From NCBI RefSeq assembly GCF_000512565.2, contig NC_089303.1, forward strand, positions 1,860,001 through 1,924,000: 64,000 nucleotides of DNA. The letters are read 5' to 3'. Each line of letters starts with the position of its first letter. Positions within the stretch are counted from its first letter, which is position 1. Under the pieces are notes generated by a model, which had not been told where the DNA came from, ran no database searches, and saw only the letters and a program-made list of their open reading frames with translations. This stretch comes from Kwoniella dejecticola CBS 10117. Its lineage: Eukaryota; Basidiomycota; Tremellomycetes; Tremellales; Cryptococcaceae. Positions 1 to 11,438 of this stretch are shown here, piece after piece. The position numbers were made by a program, and so were the translations under genes.

Positions 1-265
1 GCGAGACAGACCGAAACAAAACATGAATCAATGAACATATACCACAATTGACCTTACGAAACAACCTTACTCTTAACCTGAACCTCCCTGACTAACCTTG
101 ACCACACCCTAATCTTGTTCGTGCAACAACAGGAAGACGACACTTCGTGCTCGCACAATCAAGGCATCAAAAGCTCGGCCTACAATCTCTTCTTCTTTGC
201 TGCTTTCTTACCATCATAATCCATGTTTCACCTTCCCATCAAAGACTCGAAGAAATAATCGTAAA
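1..265. other. Upstream region of the first gene
   Basis: This is the upstream region of the plus-strand gene that starts at 266. It is rich in CAA/CCT-type sequence, as expected of a fungal 5' UTR. I see no complete gene in it. The open frame that extends upstream of 266 begins at a TTG, so the first usable ATG of that frame is 266. Confidence 0.5.
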
Positions 266-3006
266 ATGATATCTGCTTCCTTATCTTACTCTGCCTCCTC
301 AACTCCATCGGCCTCTTCCTCCTCCTCGTCTACATCATCAGCAAGTTCCGCTCCGACCACACCCGGCACGACCTTGAAGAGCCAAAGTAGCCAGCTGGAC
401 TCGGCGGCTTTGGCCACCCTGATCAGGCAGCTCAAGCGATCACCCGAATCGCCCTCTCGATTGACCTTACCCCCTATCATGGGTGTGCTAACTGAGGAAG
501 ACGAAGAAGACGAGGAAGAAGCAGAACAGGAAACACATGTTGTGGTGGAGGAAGTGGACAGTTCTCCCAACACCGAGATGGATGGCCTGTATGATATACC
601 GGAGGAGGATGAGGAAGCTTTGGCCCAGCAGGAACGGGAAGTCTCGGTGAAAGGCGCGGGGATCGATAGGGTGTTATGGGTCATTGATGAAGAAGGGTAA
701 GTGCACGACTTCATCACAAAGTATACAAGGCAAAAATCGCTGAGCTGACGAGAGTGTTTATATCAGTAGTGAGAACCACCATCAGCCCGCATATGAAACA
801 GAGGTCATGCCAGATGATTGTTTCGGGTGAGTGGTTATCTGGCAGAAATGGCATTACAGAGCTGAGAGCTTCCCTTCAGCGAGGCATTCGAGAATGTGCC
901 TCCAGTCAGCCCAGAAGTCGGCCACAGCACAACAGATATCGACCGATACTCCCCTCCCCCTCCTAGTCCTTCAATGCATCACACGCTCTCGCCAAAGCTC
1001 CCAGACAGTCCAAGTGTGCCGGAACAGTGCTTTCCAGCGCACACAGACGAGAACTCAGCCCAACAAGCAGGCTCGAATCCATCTAATACCCAGGTTGAAG
1101 AGCCGGTATCCGCAGTTGAAGCCGATGATACAACCGATCAATTTGCGAACTCCCTTTGCGAAGCATATCCTTCCGTGACTCCCTACATTGTACCTTTAGT
1201 CTTGCCTGCTAGACGACGACGAAGGACATTAAGTGAGTTGGAGCAATACAGAAAATTCGCAATGAACAAGGCGGCGATACAGTCGTGGCACGAGGCTGCT
1301 GCATTGGAGCAGCAAAGGCGTAGTAGAGAGTTGGAAGAGCGAGAAGGCATCTGGATACGATACAGAAGTCGAAACATCCGATTCCAAGGAGGTAAAAGGG
1401 AGAGATGGGGCAGACCAGATTCTATTTATCGGCAAGTCTTACACTGTTTGATAGTCGGCTGAAAGTCCTTAAGCTGACGATATCAGATTGTTCAATAGAG
1501 CACAATCCTTTCCCCCATCAAATTTACACGTCGCAACCCAAGATTATACAAATTATTACGATGATACCACTGATCAAGCCGATCAACTTCCTACCGACTG
1601 GTATGAGTACGAGGAGGAGAACGGTGATCTCGAAATCAGACACGTTGAATATGCTTCAACTTCAAGTCCGTCATCATCACCAACAATCGATATCCCTATC
1701 TCCAGTGATGGTTACAGTGATTTTGACGATTTTCAGCATCGTGACGAAGACGAGATCTATTCGCCCTTGTCTGATCAGCTGTATACACCTGCTTTGAGCG
1801 ACTATGGTGGCGAACCACGAAGATTCTTCCCTTCTGCAACGGACATCCTCGCTCCAATCAGAGAGTACACTTCTGTCTCGGCAGCTTCTCCGGGTCTTGA
1901 TCACGAGATCGAAGAGGTGCAAAGAATGTCTATACCCGAGCCAGGACAATGTCAAGTATATGGCTTGGGATTGGGCCTGACAGGGATGAATCACTCCCCC
2001 GCATCCGAACCAGCAATAGAACCGATACCAGATGGAAACGGTAGGATGAGTTTTGATCAGATGATCAATCTCGAGGAAGGCAAAGAACTTGGAGAAGACG
2101 AGATCAGCTTGGTCGAGATGCCCATCCAGGCGATCTTCCCCGAACGGACCTTCGAGGAATTCAAAGCGGCTGGCAGGGAATATACGCGGCAGCACAGGGA
2201 AGACCGGAACAGGGCGATGGAAATGGATAGGCAGCGGCAGTCTGAGGATGGGCGAAATCGTGGTGTAAGTCGTAATAACAAGCCAAACGAGAAGTCCCAA
2301 GAACTCCGTACGTAAGCTCATGGAAAATCGCGGACATCTACGTGAATAGTCAACTCGAGCAGATGGCGAGTCGGATAACGATAACGCATCTCACAGAGGT
2401 AGATCAAGCTATAGAGAAGATCTGGATGGCTTGCCCATTTCGATGCCGATTGCCGAGCGGGGCAGATCAAGAACCAGAAACAGAACCATAGAATCGGAAT
2501 TGTCAAAAAGCAGATCCACCGAATCTTACTTGACCTATATCCCGCTCAACTCGATGGACTCTTACTCAAGTAATCGAGGCCCCAATCAGTCTTCTCTCGA
2601 CTTCGATGCATCGTTCGACGGGTATGACTCCAAATCGTCCGATTACATCCCAGCACATATGCTGCCGGATCCGGGCATAAAGAACGGACCTGCCAGTGCA
2701 TTCTCAGATGTGAACGCGAAGGTATTACGATCCGAGTCACTGGAATCGATATATTCTAAAACTTCTTCCACTTCAGCTTCTGCTTCAATTCGTGGCGCTC
2801 ACGGTCGAGAGATCCTGAAGAGAAGACATTCTGCGCCTGGTATTCTGGACTACCGGTCGACTTACTTGCCTCTCGATTCCGAGACAAGTGATACCGAGGG
2901 TGACAGTGAAAGTGGAATCAAAGGTGAATATGGGATCATGACGAGAGAGGAAGGTCGCATGGGAAGAATCAGATCAAAAAGTGACTCTGATTTACCGTCC
3001 GCCTGA
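266..3006 (+). CDS. Ser/Glu-rich protein of unknown function
   Basis: I do not recognise this protein. Joined exons are 266-696, 767-826, 880-1431, 1487-2307 and 2363-3006, giving about 835 residues in one frame. The N-terminus is a Ser/Ala run followed by an acidic Asp/Glu stretch (about residues 75-120). The middle has a basic run of five Arg followed by a Glu/Arg/Gln-rich segment that looks helical (near residues 275-320). The C-terminus is Ser-rich with several RxxS-type sites and a final 'KSDSDLPSA'. No membrane segment or known catalytic motif is visible. The third intron (1432-1486) has a GC donor (gcaagt) and is needed to keep the frame. The composition suggests a largely disordered regulatory or phosphorylated protein, but that is only inference. 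The exon joins are well supported; the function is unknown. Confidence 0.75.
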
Positions 3007-3761
3007 TTCGACGTGACCGATTTTGACTTGACATGACTTATTCAAGTCATGCCTTGACTTGAGCCTTTTCTCGTGAATCAACGTTGCTTGTTTACAGCGT
3101 TCTTTGACCTGTTTTTATCCGGTTTGCATCTTTCATTTTTGACCTTGCAGGCCAAAATAATCTATTGGTCTTCTTTTGTATCGTTCTGTACCTGAATGGC
3201 CAGCTTATATTGTGCTGCTTGTGTGTAAAAGTAAAGCTCACTTTTGGAGAACCAAACATGTCTTTTCAGTTTCTCTTTCTTTTTATGGTCCGCGTCCAAC
3301 TTCATGTTGTATTCTATTGTACTGTATTGGTATTGGCAAAATTTCATCGCCCGATATCTCCGTAGATGTACATAGATGTAAAGGTATAGGTAGACAGCAA
3401 AGATGTATCATAGCATTTGAAATGATGACTGTATTGCAACCTACGCGCCCGTCGTGCGCAAGTCGGAGAACGGTTGTGCGAGGACAGGAACCAGACAAGA
3501 CGAAACATATTTTATTTGCAAGAATAATAATCTAAGTAAGAAAGTATATAGACACCTGTATCCCAATCTCATCAAGTATACAACATCATGGGTATATATT
3601 TTTATATCAATATATATATATATCAGATCAAGAAACGACCAAGGAGTTGAATAACAGACAACAACCTCTCACCACTCGCAAATCATGTCCCCGTTCACCC
3701 TTCTCCACCTTCCAACTGCAGGGTCCACCGTCAATCAAGCATCGAATGGACTGGACATGTC
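3007..3761. other. Convergent intergenic region with AT microsatellite
   Basis: This is the shared 3' region between the gene ending at 3006 and SIN3 ending at 3762. It is T-rich, which fits terminator and poly(A) regions of two converging genes. A short TA-rich run lies at about 3592-3624. The short open frames here show no protein-like composition and I see no gene. Confidence 0.5.
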
Positions 3762-6700
3762 CTATTTATCTCCCTTGAAACTCTTTTCCACCCACTCATC
3801 TAATCTCTTCTGAGCTCCTTCGATGTACTTCTTCTCCTGCTTATCCGATTCGACAATCTCATCGGATTTTCGAATTAGGTGGAAATAATCCTCAGTATCT
3901 AAGGATGATAAAATGGTAAAACACAAAAGTATATCAGCATCAGATACGTTACTTGTAGTCAATCCGATTCGACTCGACTCGGCTCGACTCGGCTCGCCTC
4001 AACTTACCAGGAGTGAAGAACATCCTATAATTGCCCAAGGCAACCTTGATCTCCATTCCGTCTTTGGTAATTATGGATCCGCTTGACAATGTTAGATCGT
4101 CGTCCAGATTCCGTTGTAGGAGAGGAGGATCGACTCGGTGAGGTAATCCTTCTGTAGGATGAGTCTGATAAATTGAATCTTGTCATCAGCCTCTCAGTAG
4201 GCGAATATATGGGATAAGAGCAAGAAAAACCAAACTCACCAGAACATAGCTCTCAATGTACTGTCTCCACTTCTCTTCAGTGGTCTCCGCATCATCTATC
4301 GTAAGATCTTCTTTGCTCAAGAACTGTATCGATACGGCTTCCGTGGAAGGTTGCTGATATTGTACTCGTTCATCAGCCTGCTATCGATATGTCTGTATCG
4401 CTCCGCTGACACTTGTTCGCCACTCACGTATGATATCTTGTATAAATTCTCTTCAGGTCCCAAGACTCCTTCAGCTTGCATCCTATAAGCGATTTGTCTT
4501 CTGGTCGTAGTCTTATCATGCAATCGATCTCGTTGAAGCAAAGCAAACAGCTCTTGCGATTTCAAGTCTCCCAACACAGCTTGTACCTTCAGCCATCAGA
4601 ATCATTAGCATACCCACAACACCTCGCTTAACAGAAAATACTGGATAAGAAAATCAGACTCACCTGTTTGACTATCGCCGCAATGACCCTATCTACCGTG
4701 AACATTATATACGCTTTCGTGCCAAACATGACTCTGAGGGTTTCTTCGTACTGCACATTATCCACTTCACCCTCAAACAATTTTTCCGCCATAGAAAGCA
4801 GATGTCCGTAATAATGTTGAGCAGGGTTTTCACCATCTTCGATACCGTAGAACTGACTGTCTGGCTCGGCGAGACCTAACTTTATCGCAAGAGGATTGAT
4901 AGGTTGTTTCTTGTTCAATGACAATTGATCGGCGATGTCCTTGCATGTCATCAATCTTGAGTAGAGGATCTGGATGAGTCGGACGAGGACGTAGAAGTGG
5001 GTGTTTGCGAAGAAATTCCCTTTCCTGATCATTTTCGGGATGGGAGGGACACCGGCATCAGATCCCGGTGATTTTTCCGAGACAGCTTGGGATTCAGCTG
5101 ATCGAAGACCGTCAATCTGAACCCAGGTCTGTTCCGAAGCTTCAGCACCAGCCTTATCCTTTTCCACTGCTTCTGCCACCTCTGCTGGATCCGCGGGAAC
5201 AGGCAAAGGAGTCTCTGCCCGATCCCCGCTATCTGTCATGAGGGTCCCTTCAACGGAGCCTGGTACGCCTTCAGCGGGGGTATCGACTTCTCCTGGACCC
5301 GGAGTCATTGTTGATCCGCGTTTTTCTCGGCCGGATCCGTCCTTTTGCGACTTCAGGAGACTCTTTCGCAAGTCTGCGGCATGGTACGAAGTTTTCTTGC
5401 TTGCGCCCGGTCTTTTTGAGGTGGACGCCACGGAAGCAGTATCATCGTCATCGGCCATGCTGACGTCTCCATCGGATTCGTCAGAGTCCTCTCCAGGTGT
5501 GTCACCATCTTCATCCCCGAAATCAGCATCGAATTCGTCCTTATCTTGCATGAAGAGCGCAGGGATGAAATCTCGAAGCAGATGCTCTACCCGGTTCTGG
5601 TCTTGGGTAGACAGGGAGTTTCCGACTCGATCGAGATAGCTGATAATAAGCTTGATAGAGTCTTTGAGGACTTCGATATCCTTGACTTCGAAGGATATCT
5701 GCGGCTTCGCTTTCCATGATCTCGAGTCAAGTAAAGCCGATCTTACATTCTGTTGCTCTCGCCTCTTTGCATCGATTTCGGCCACCAGACTCTTTGGCAT
5801 CAATGTCTTCTTGTCGGAAGTTTTGAACTGTACACCTTGATGATCGAGAGCCTTGTAGAAATTCTTCGCATCTTGCTCTCTCCAGACTCTGTTCCACTCC
5901 CGTTGAGCCTTCTTCCATTCCTCGTCTTTGCCCTTGAGTCGTTCGAGCACGATTGGCAAGGCCACAACGGGGTTCTCATGAAGAGCTCGGATGATATCCG
6001 GACCAAGCTCTTTGCCGTATACCTTCTTGATGATTCTCTGGTAAATAGACTTGCTTTGGCCCCCAAGACCCGCTTTAAGGTTGAAGTTGGCCCGTTCCTC
6101 CGGATCCATAGTCTGGATTTTGTTATTCAGAGGTTCAAGGAGAGCGATGGTACGTAAATTGGCTTCGATGTGATAGTCATACTCGTGTCGTTCTTCTTCC
6201 GACTTGTGAAGCATCTCTTCGAACATATTTTTCTTGTGGGAGATGAAAGGCGCAGCATCCTCAGCAGCCCAAGTGGGATGGGAGACCCACTCGTCATTGA
6301 GGACTTCCCAGCACATGGCATCTCGACCAGTACATTGAAGGTTGATTTCGGTCCGAGGCAGTTTCCTATAACTGGGACCGAACGATTTGACCTTGTCGGT
6401 CGATAGATCAGGTTTGACTCGTTCAAGCATCGGGATGTTCTCAACAACCTGGTTATCTACTCCGATCATACCGCCAAAGCCGTATCCTCCTTGAGCAGTA
6501 GACGGATTAGGCGGAGGTTTGCCATCCGCACTAGCTCCGACCACTTTTTGGAAGTTCGCCCAAACTTCCGGAGCTTCACCAATGAAGTAGTAGGCTCGTT
6601 CGAGGAGGGTCTTTGTGTCGATCATGTCTTGTACGAACAAGTTGATCAGTTTGAGGAACTCGTGGTAAACCACTTTATCATCGATGGCTTTTTTGACCTT

Positions 6701-8437
6701 ATCGAAGAAGGCGACTTCATCTGGCGACGCGAGGGTTTGCGGTTGATTACCGGCAGGAGGCATAGTGACCGCTTCATTGTCGTCGATCGATGGCGATTCA
6801 CCTCGTTGACCACCCTTGGATTTCTGCGAATTCCCATCAGTGGAATTCCAATGGCTCCTTCACATTCACTTACCTTGGCTTGAGCACCACCTTTGGCTGC
6901 ATCACCCGCTGGGCGTCTTTTCTTCTGAGCACTTGGCTTTTCAGCATCCTTGCTGCCCCGCTTCGGGGCAGTGGACTTCTCAGCAGTCACTGGTGGCGCT
7001 CCCGCTGCAGCTTGTACGAAAGAACCAAATCCGGCCATTCCTCCAAATCCTCCGTTTTCAGGCAAAAACTGCTTGAACTCGTCCAGGAGGTCTGGAGCGT
7101 TGTTGAACAGACGAGTCACTTGCTCGTACACCTGAGACACAATCAGTATACAGTCTATGTGCAGAGGAAGAATAGCACGCTTACCTCTGCGATGTCTCTA
7201 GTATCTCTTTGGTAGGTTTGCAGTATCTCCAAGAATTGCTTGTATGTATCGGGGTCGTTGTTAAACCTGTTCTTGATCTTGTTCACGAATGAAATAGCGT
7301 GATTAAACTCGACTAAAGGTGTTCTTGCGCCACCCTGAGCAGATTGCGTATTCGAGTTCGGGTTGTTACTCAACCCGCCTGAGGCGAGGAACTGCGCAGC
7401 AGAGGGCGTAGATGGCCCCGAAGGCGGGAGAGGTTGTTGCGAGTGAGGCGGAAGAGGCAGAGGTCCAGGCGGAGCTTGAGTGGTGGATGACGCTGCTGTT
7501 GCTCGGCTAGGGGCAGCCGCAGCGGGAGTGTTGGTTGCCGAGGAAGGACGAGAGGAAGTCGATGGCAAATCGGCAGGTCTTCCGGCACGCGGAGGTGGGG
7601 AATATGCCTTGGTCACGGGTGGTGCAGGTTTAGCTTTGTGATCGTTGTGTGGAGGTCGGACCGGTGTTGGACCCCTTCTAGCTTCTCGTTCTCGCTGATC
7701 TATAGCGGCAGCGAAATTTCCGGGTATCTGGCTGACTGTACCAGCTGGTGTTGTGACGGTGATCAAACCATTTGAATCACCCTCAGCACCGGTACACTCA
7801 ATCCTGTAGCCCGGTGGTAAGAACGTGTTGAAGCCTTGGATGAGTGATGGGTGACCTCGAAATAGCGTAGATACTCGATCAATGACTCCTGGTGTGTCGA
7901 TACTGTAATGACGAGCCGTTAGACGGCAAGATTGAGATGAGGACCGGAGGCAATGGATGAGGGAACTTACATCTGACCTTTAAACTCTTTCATAACATCC
8001 AGAAATCGATTGTACACATCGGGTTGGTTGTTGAATTGGATCTACGAATAAGTCATGCCAGTTTGATCAGCGCTTGCTCGGCAATCTGTGACGGACAAGG
8101 TTGAGGGAAGCAAGTAGGTAGTATGGAGTACTCGGTATGGTGTACGACAATCCGGTCCAACCCGGTGGAGGCATGTTTTGATGGAAAAATGGCAATGACA
8201 CTGTCACTCCCGCGAACCCAAGAAAGCTTCTTCCGACGGCATTTCGCGACGCTCGAGTCCTCCCACCGTGTGCAGTATACCGATCGTACCACATAAGAAG
8301 ATGCTAGGAAAGATGCTATATTCTTGACGAGGATTGCGGATTGCAGATTCACTCACCTTCACTTGATCCAGATATGACAACGCGTCCCTGACATTCAAAG
8401 GCCTATAGGAAGGCGCACTCGCACTCCAGCCTGACAT
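3762..8437 (-). CDS. SIN3: SIN3 transcriptional corepressor
   Basis: This is the scaffold of the Sin3 histone deacetylase complex in the nucleus. It reads right to left from ATG at 8437 ('MSGWSASAPSYRPLNVRDAL'). Exons are about 8357-8437, 7971-8041, 7185-7902, 6877-7132, 4664-6823, 4433-4586, 4240-4355, about 4013-4166 and about 3762-3900, giving close to 1,280 residues. The first paired amphipathic helix (PAH1) spans exons 1-3. PAH2 is near 7330-7150, followed by a helix with 'FLPENGGFGG'. PAH3 is at about 6740-6560. The HDAC-interaction domain follows (region 6430-5950), with 'TEINLQCTGRDAMCWEVLND'. An acidic Asp/Glu linker precedes the Sin3 C-terminal domain. A Pro/Ala/Ser-rich linker separates PAH1 and PAH2. 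Its start lies 756 bp from the divergent Y14 gene. Order and motifs match the family; only small 3' exon edges are approximate. Confidence 0.93.
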
Positions 8438-9193
8438 CTTGACAGGGCGTCAGTCCTCTATCGACTTCCTGTAGTAGCGTTGAAGTGATGACTGGACTGA
8501 TGGCGGATGAATGGATGGATGAGCGATCTCCGAATGATGAGAGGATGAGCCAGGTAGGGTTAGGGGTAATCGGTAACTCCCGTTGTCGAGAGTCGGGGTG
8601 ATGTCTGAGGCGGTAAAAGCGCTTCACAAGGTGAGACGAGCCTGGTAAGAGTGAGGTGACTGCTGGTATACTAGCGCAAGCTATGAGATTGCGTTGGGAC
8701 GATAAGAAGCATGTATGAGATGGGATGGGCATTACCGAGATGAGCCGGTCCGTTTGTCCAACATGAATGAAGGAGAATGCAAAGGGGGGTCATCATAATG
8801 CAAGCTGATGTCACGTGATCAGATCATCTCCGTTAAATGGTAGTAGTAAAGGTCAGAGCCACAAAGCGGGATATCCCGCATCGACCGATAAATCCGCCAC
8901 GCTCATCACCTGCAAGGCTTCGAAGGTGTGCAAGTTGCAAGTTGCTTGTTCAAGCTCGAGGTCATAACGAGATATCTCAATTACTCGACAAGAACTAGCT
9001 CATCAGTATCATCAGCATCGTCATCAAAATCGCAGAAATTAATCAACCAGAATCAACAACAGTAAGGCCTCAATCATCCGTATCGGCTCATCCTCATCAA
9101 TAAATACAAAATATCCAGCTTGTATAGCGCGAAGTGAAACTCGGATCAACCCCTACCTTCCTCCACTTTCCTTACTTACTTAGATTTATCAAA
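8438..9193. promoter_or_regulatory. Divergent promoter region SIN3 / Y14
   Basis: This 756-bp region separates the divergent starts of SIN3 (minus) and the Y14 gene (plus). It contains CT-rich and CATCA-rich stretches close to the Y14 start, typical of tremellomycete 5' leaders. No clear TATA box or ORF with protein-like composition is seen. Promoter function is inferred from position only. Confidence 0.5.
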
Positions 9194-10137
9194 ATGGCCG
9201 ATGTCGACATGGGTGAGTCAGCACTCAACATGCTCGGATTCCCTCACTAGAACGCTGATGAAATGTCTGTCTTCAACCCTTCCCCTTGGTTTCACTTGAC
9301 TTTCGACCAATTACTCCGACTTTGAACACGGGTCATGGCGAATCGAACACTTCGAAATGTAATGTACGATACAACAGCCACCGAAGTGAACGGTGCTGGA
9401 CACTCATGGGCAGCGAAATGTACGTAGAATGATCGAAAGTAATCGATCTACTCATGCTCCTTGTCTTTGTACTCGTTCTTCTGGCGGACTGCTGACCTGC
9501 ATACAGCGGTGGAAGGATGGATCGTCATTGTCACGGGGTTGAACGAAGAAGCTACAGAAGAAGATCTACAGGATTTGTTTGGTGATTATGGGGAAGTCAA
9601 GAATCTTTCGATGGCTTTGAATAGACGTACGGGTTATGTCATGGTGAGTCGACTTTGTCCGCCCGTTCGAGCCCATTCGTCCTAAATCTCTCATATCTCC
9701 CTCAAAGGGCGACCGAAACATGTCATGCCTTCATCATCCTTCCTGCTTCAACTCGGTCAAGCAACAACCGCTTCATTCCACATTTCAATTGCACCAAGCA
9801 CAAAGCGGAACATGTAATCGGAATGAAGGAAGCTGATCACCTATCATCGTTAGGGCTACGCATTAATAGAGTTCCCGGAGAAAGAACAAGCGGAGAAAGC
9901 TATAAAAGGCACGGACGGGACTACCTTCTTAGAGAAGACAATCAAAACGTAAGCCAGTTTCAGCTAGTTTTCCTCCTCAACTTATCACGGTACTCAAAGG
10001 AAATAGCTGGTCTGACGACGATCCGATTTAGGGATTTCGCATTTGCCAAAGCACCGTCTGGAGCAAGGTCGCGTGCGCCTGCTAGCGGGGCACGACGAGC
10101 GGGTCGAGATAGGGAAGCGTCGCCGAGCAGACGTTAG
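9194..10137 (+). CDS. Exon-junction complex RNA-binding protein Y14 (RBM8A)
   Basis: Y14 is the RRM partner of Mago in the exon junction complex, which marks spliced mRNA in nucleus and cytoplasm. Exons are 9194-9212, 9378-9419, 9507-9643, 9854-9948 and 10032-10137, totalling 399 nt and 132 residues. Exon 3 gives 'SVEGWIVIVTGLNEEATEED', which matches the family's SVEGW...VTG..EEATEED RRM start. Later exons give GYALIEF (RNP1 region) and a basic tail rich in Arg, Ser and Gly. Human Y14 is about 174 residues; this copy is shorter mainly at the N-terminus and tail. The second coding exon is only 42 nt and is needed to join the start codon exon to the RRM. A functional EJC fits the intron-dense genes around it. 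Confidence 0.92.
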
Positions 10138-11438
10138 TCGATCTTTGGACCTCACACATATAACGGTATGAGAGAGGTAGTCAGAAGATAAGGGAAGGCC
10201 AAGAGTCTATATTGGGCTCTACGGGCTCCAAGCCATGCATTGTATATTGCACTGTACGTTCACCTGAGTCTGGTCGGCTCAAATCGCCTCGCATGCAGTA
10301 CAATGGAGGTAGGCTGGTCCGCCTCCTCTCTCCGATCAATAGGTTCCCAATCGATCATCTTCACCCATCTACCCATCTACCCATCTACCCATCTGCCCAT
10401 CTACCCATTTGCCCATCTACCCATTTGCCTCTTCGTCCTTCGCGAACCCGCATACATTTCTTCCTGACTGTGCATACTACGAACAACTAGTCCCGATGAG
10501 CTGTCTTGCAATGTTTACATATGGGATTGTTGGGTGATTACTGTAATTCGAAGCCGTTGAACGCCTTGGCTTTTGGCTCTCAGTGAAGTTGCAGGTGACA
10601 CAGGCTCCCTTGCATTTCACATATCATGCGTTATCCACCTTGGTATTCTGCTCAATCTTGGTCAAGCAAACCAGTGTTGCAAGTGTTGATACGACGGTAC
10701 AAGTATGTTCGTATGTTCGCATGTTCAATACATATGTAGAAGTGCCACCTGAAACGTCTTCTGTCACCGTATAAACAATGACTATCTCAGGGTGATTAAG
10801 CTATGCGGCATAAACGGGACTGACCTAATCTAACCTACCGGCGAGTGAAATTCAAGTATCATGAATTGTTTGTTGCGCGCTGCATCGTGGACTCTGATTC
10901 TGCATGCATACATAGTTCCACTTCAAGTCTGTCCAAAGACTTTCAACCGCTGAGACTGAGATATATCGCAGCATATCAACCACATAAGCTGAGCAATCTG
11001 AAAAGATAAGGTTACTCCGAGACGCTCGGACCATTCGCCACTACCGTCTTTGAATCTTTAAATCGGTTCATTCACGTTGTTTGGTTCGCTTTTTTCCTGC
11101 CAAATTAGAAAAAGAATAAAGCACAAAGCACAAAGGACCCCCGCATCGCTTTCATCTCTTTCATTCCATCACCAACTGAGTCGTGTGACCTAGAGTAGTT
11201 CATCAATCCAGGAATTCAAAGGTGCGAAGAGACGAGGGCAGTGAATAACTGGATTGATCAACTCGTGTTTGGGAGCGAAAAAGGAGAAAGAGAGGCTTGG
11301 CATTTCCAGTCAAACCCGTAACGTAGATCTCACCGAACGAACTTCGGCTTCCCCATCCCCATCTACGACCTCAACCAATTCGGACACACCGCTTCGATAG
11401 TCACATCCGATGAGGTGAAGCTTGTTGACTTTTACGAA
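10138..11438. other. Long intergenic region with minisatellite
   Basis: About 1.3 kb separates the Y14 stop from the next start at 11439. It contains an 8-bp minisatellite (10362-10429, listed separately), T-rich stretches that fit Y14 termination, and A-rich sequence just before the next gene. The open frames here are short and show no recognisable protein or splice pattern. I see no gene. Confidence 0.45.
10362..10429. repeat. 8-bp minisatellite, unit CCCATCTA
   Basis: About eight head-to-tail copies of an 8-bp unit CCCATCTA lie here. The later copies carry variants (CCCATCTG, CCCATTTG). The repeat sits about 230 bp downstream of the Y14 stop codon and is not part of a supported ORF. Unit variation suggests normal slippage-type growth and no function is visible. 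Confidence 0.85.

Noticed and set aside
1677..2321. 214-codon minus-strand ORF
   Set aside because: It is entirely antisense to exon 4 of the first gene, whose plus-strand frame and splice joins are consistent. No introns or motifs support the antisense frame.
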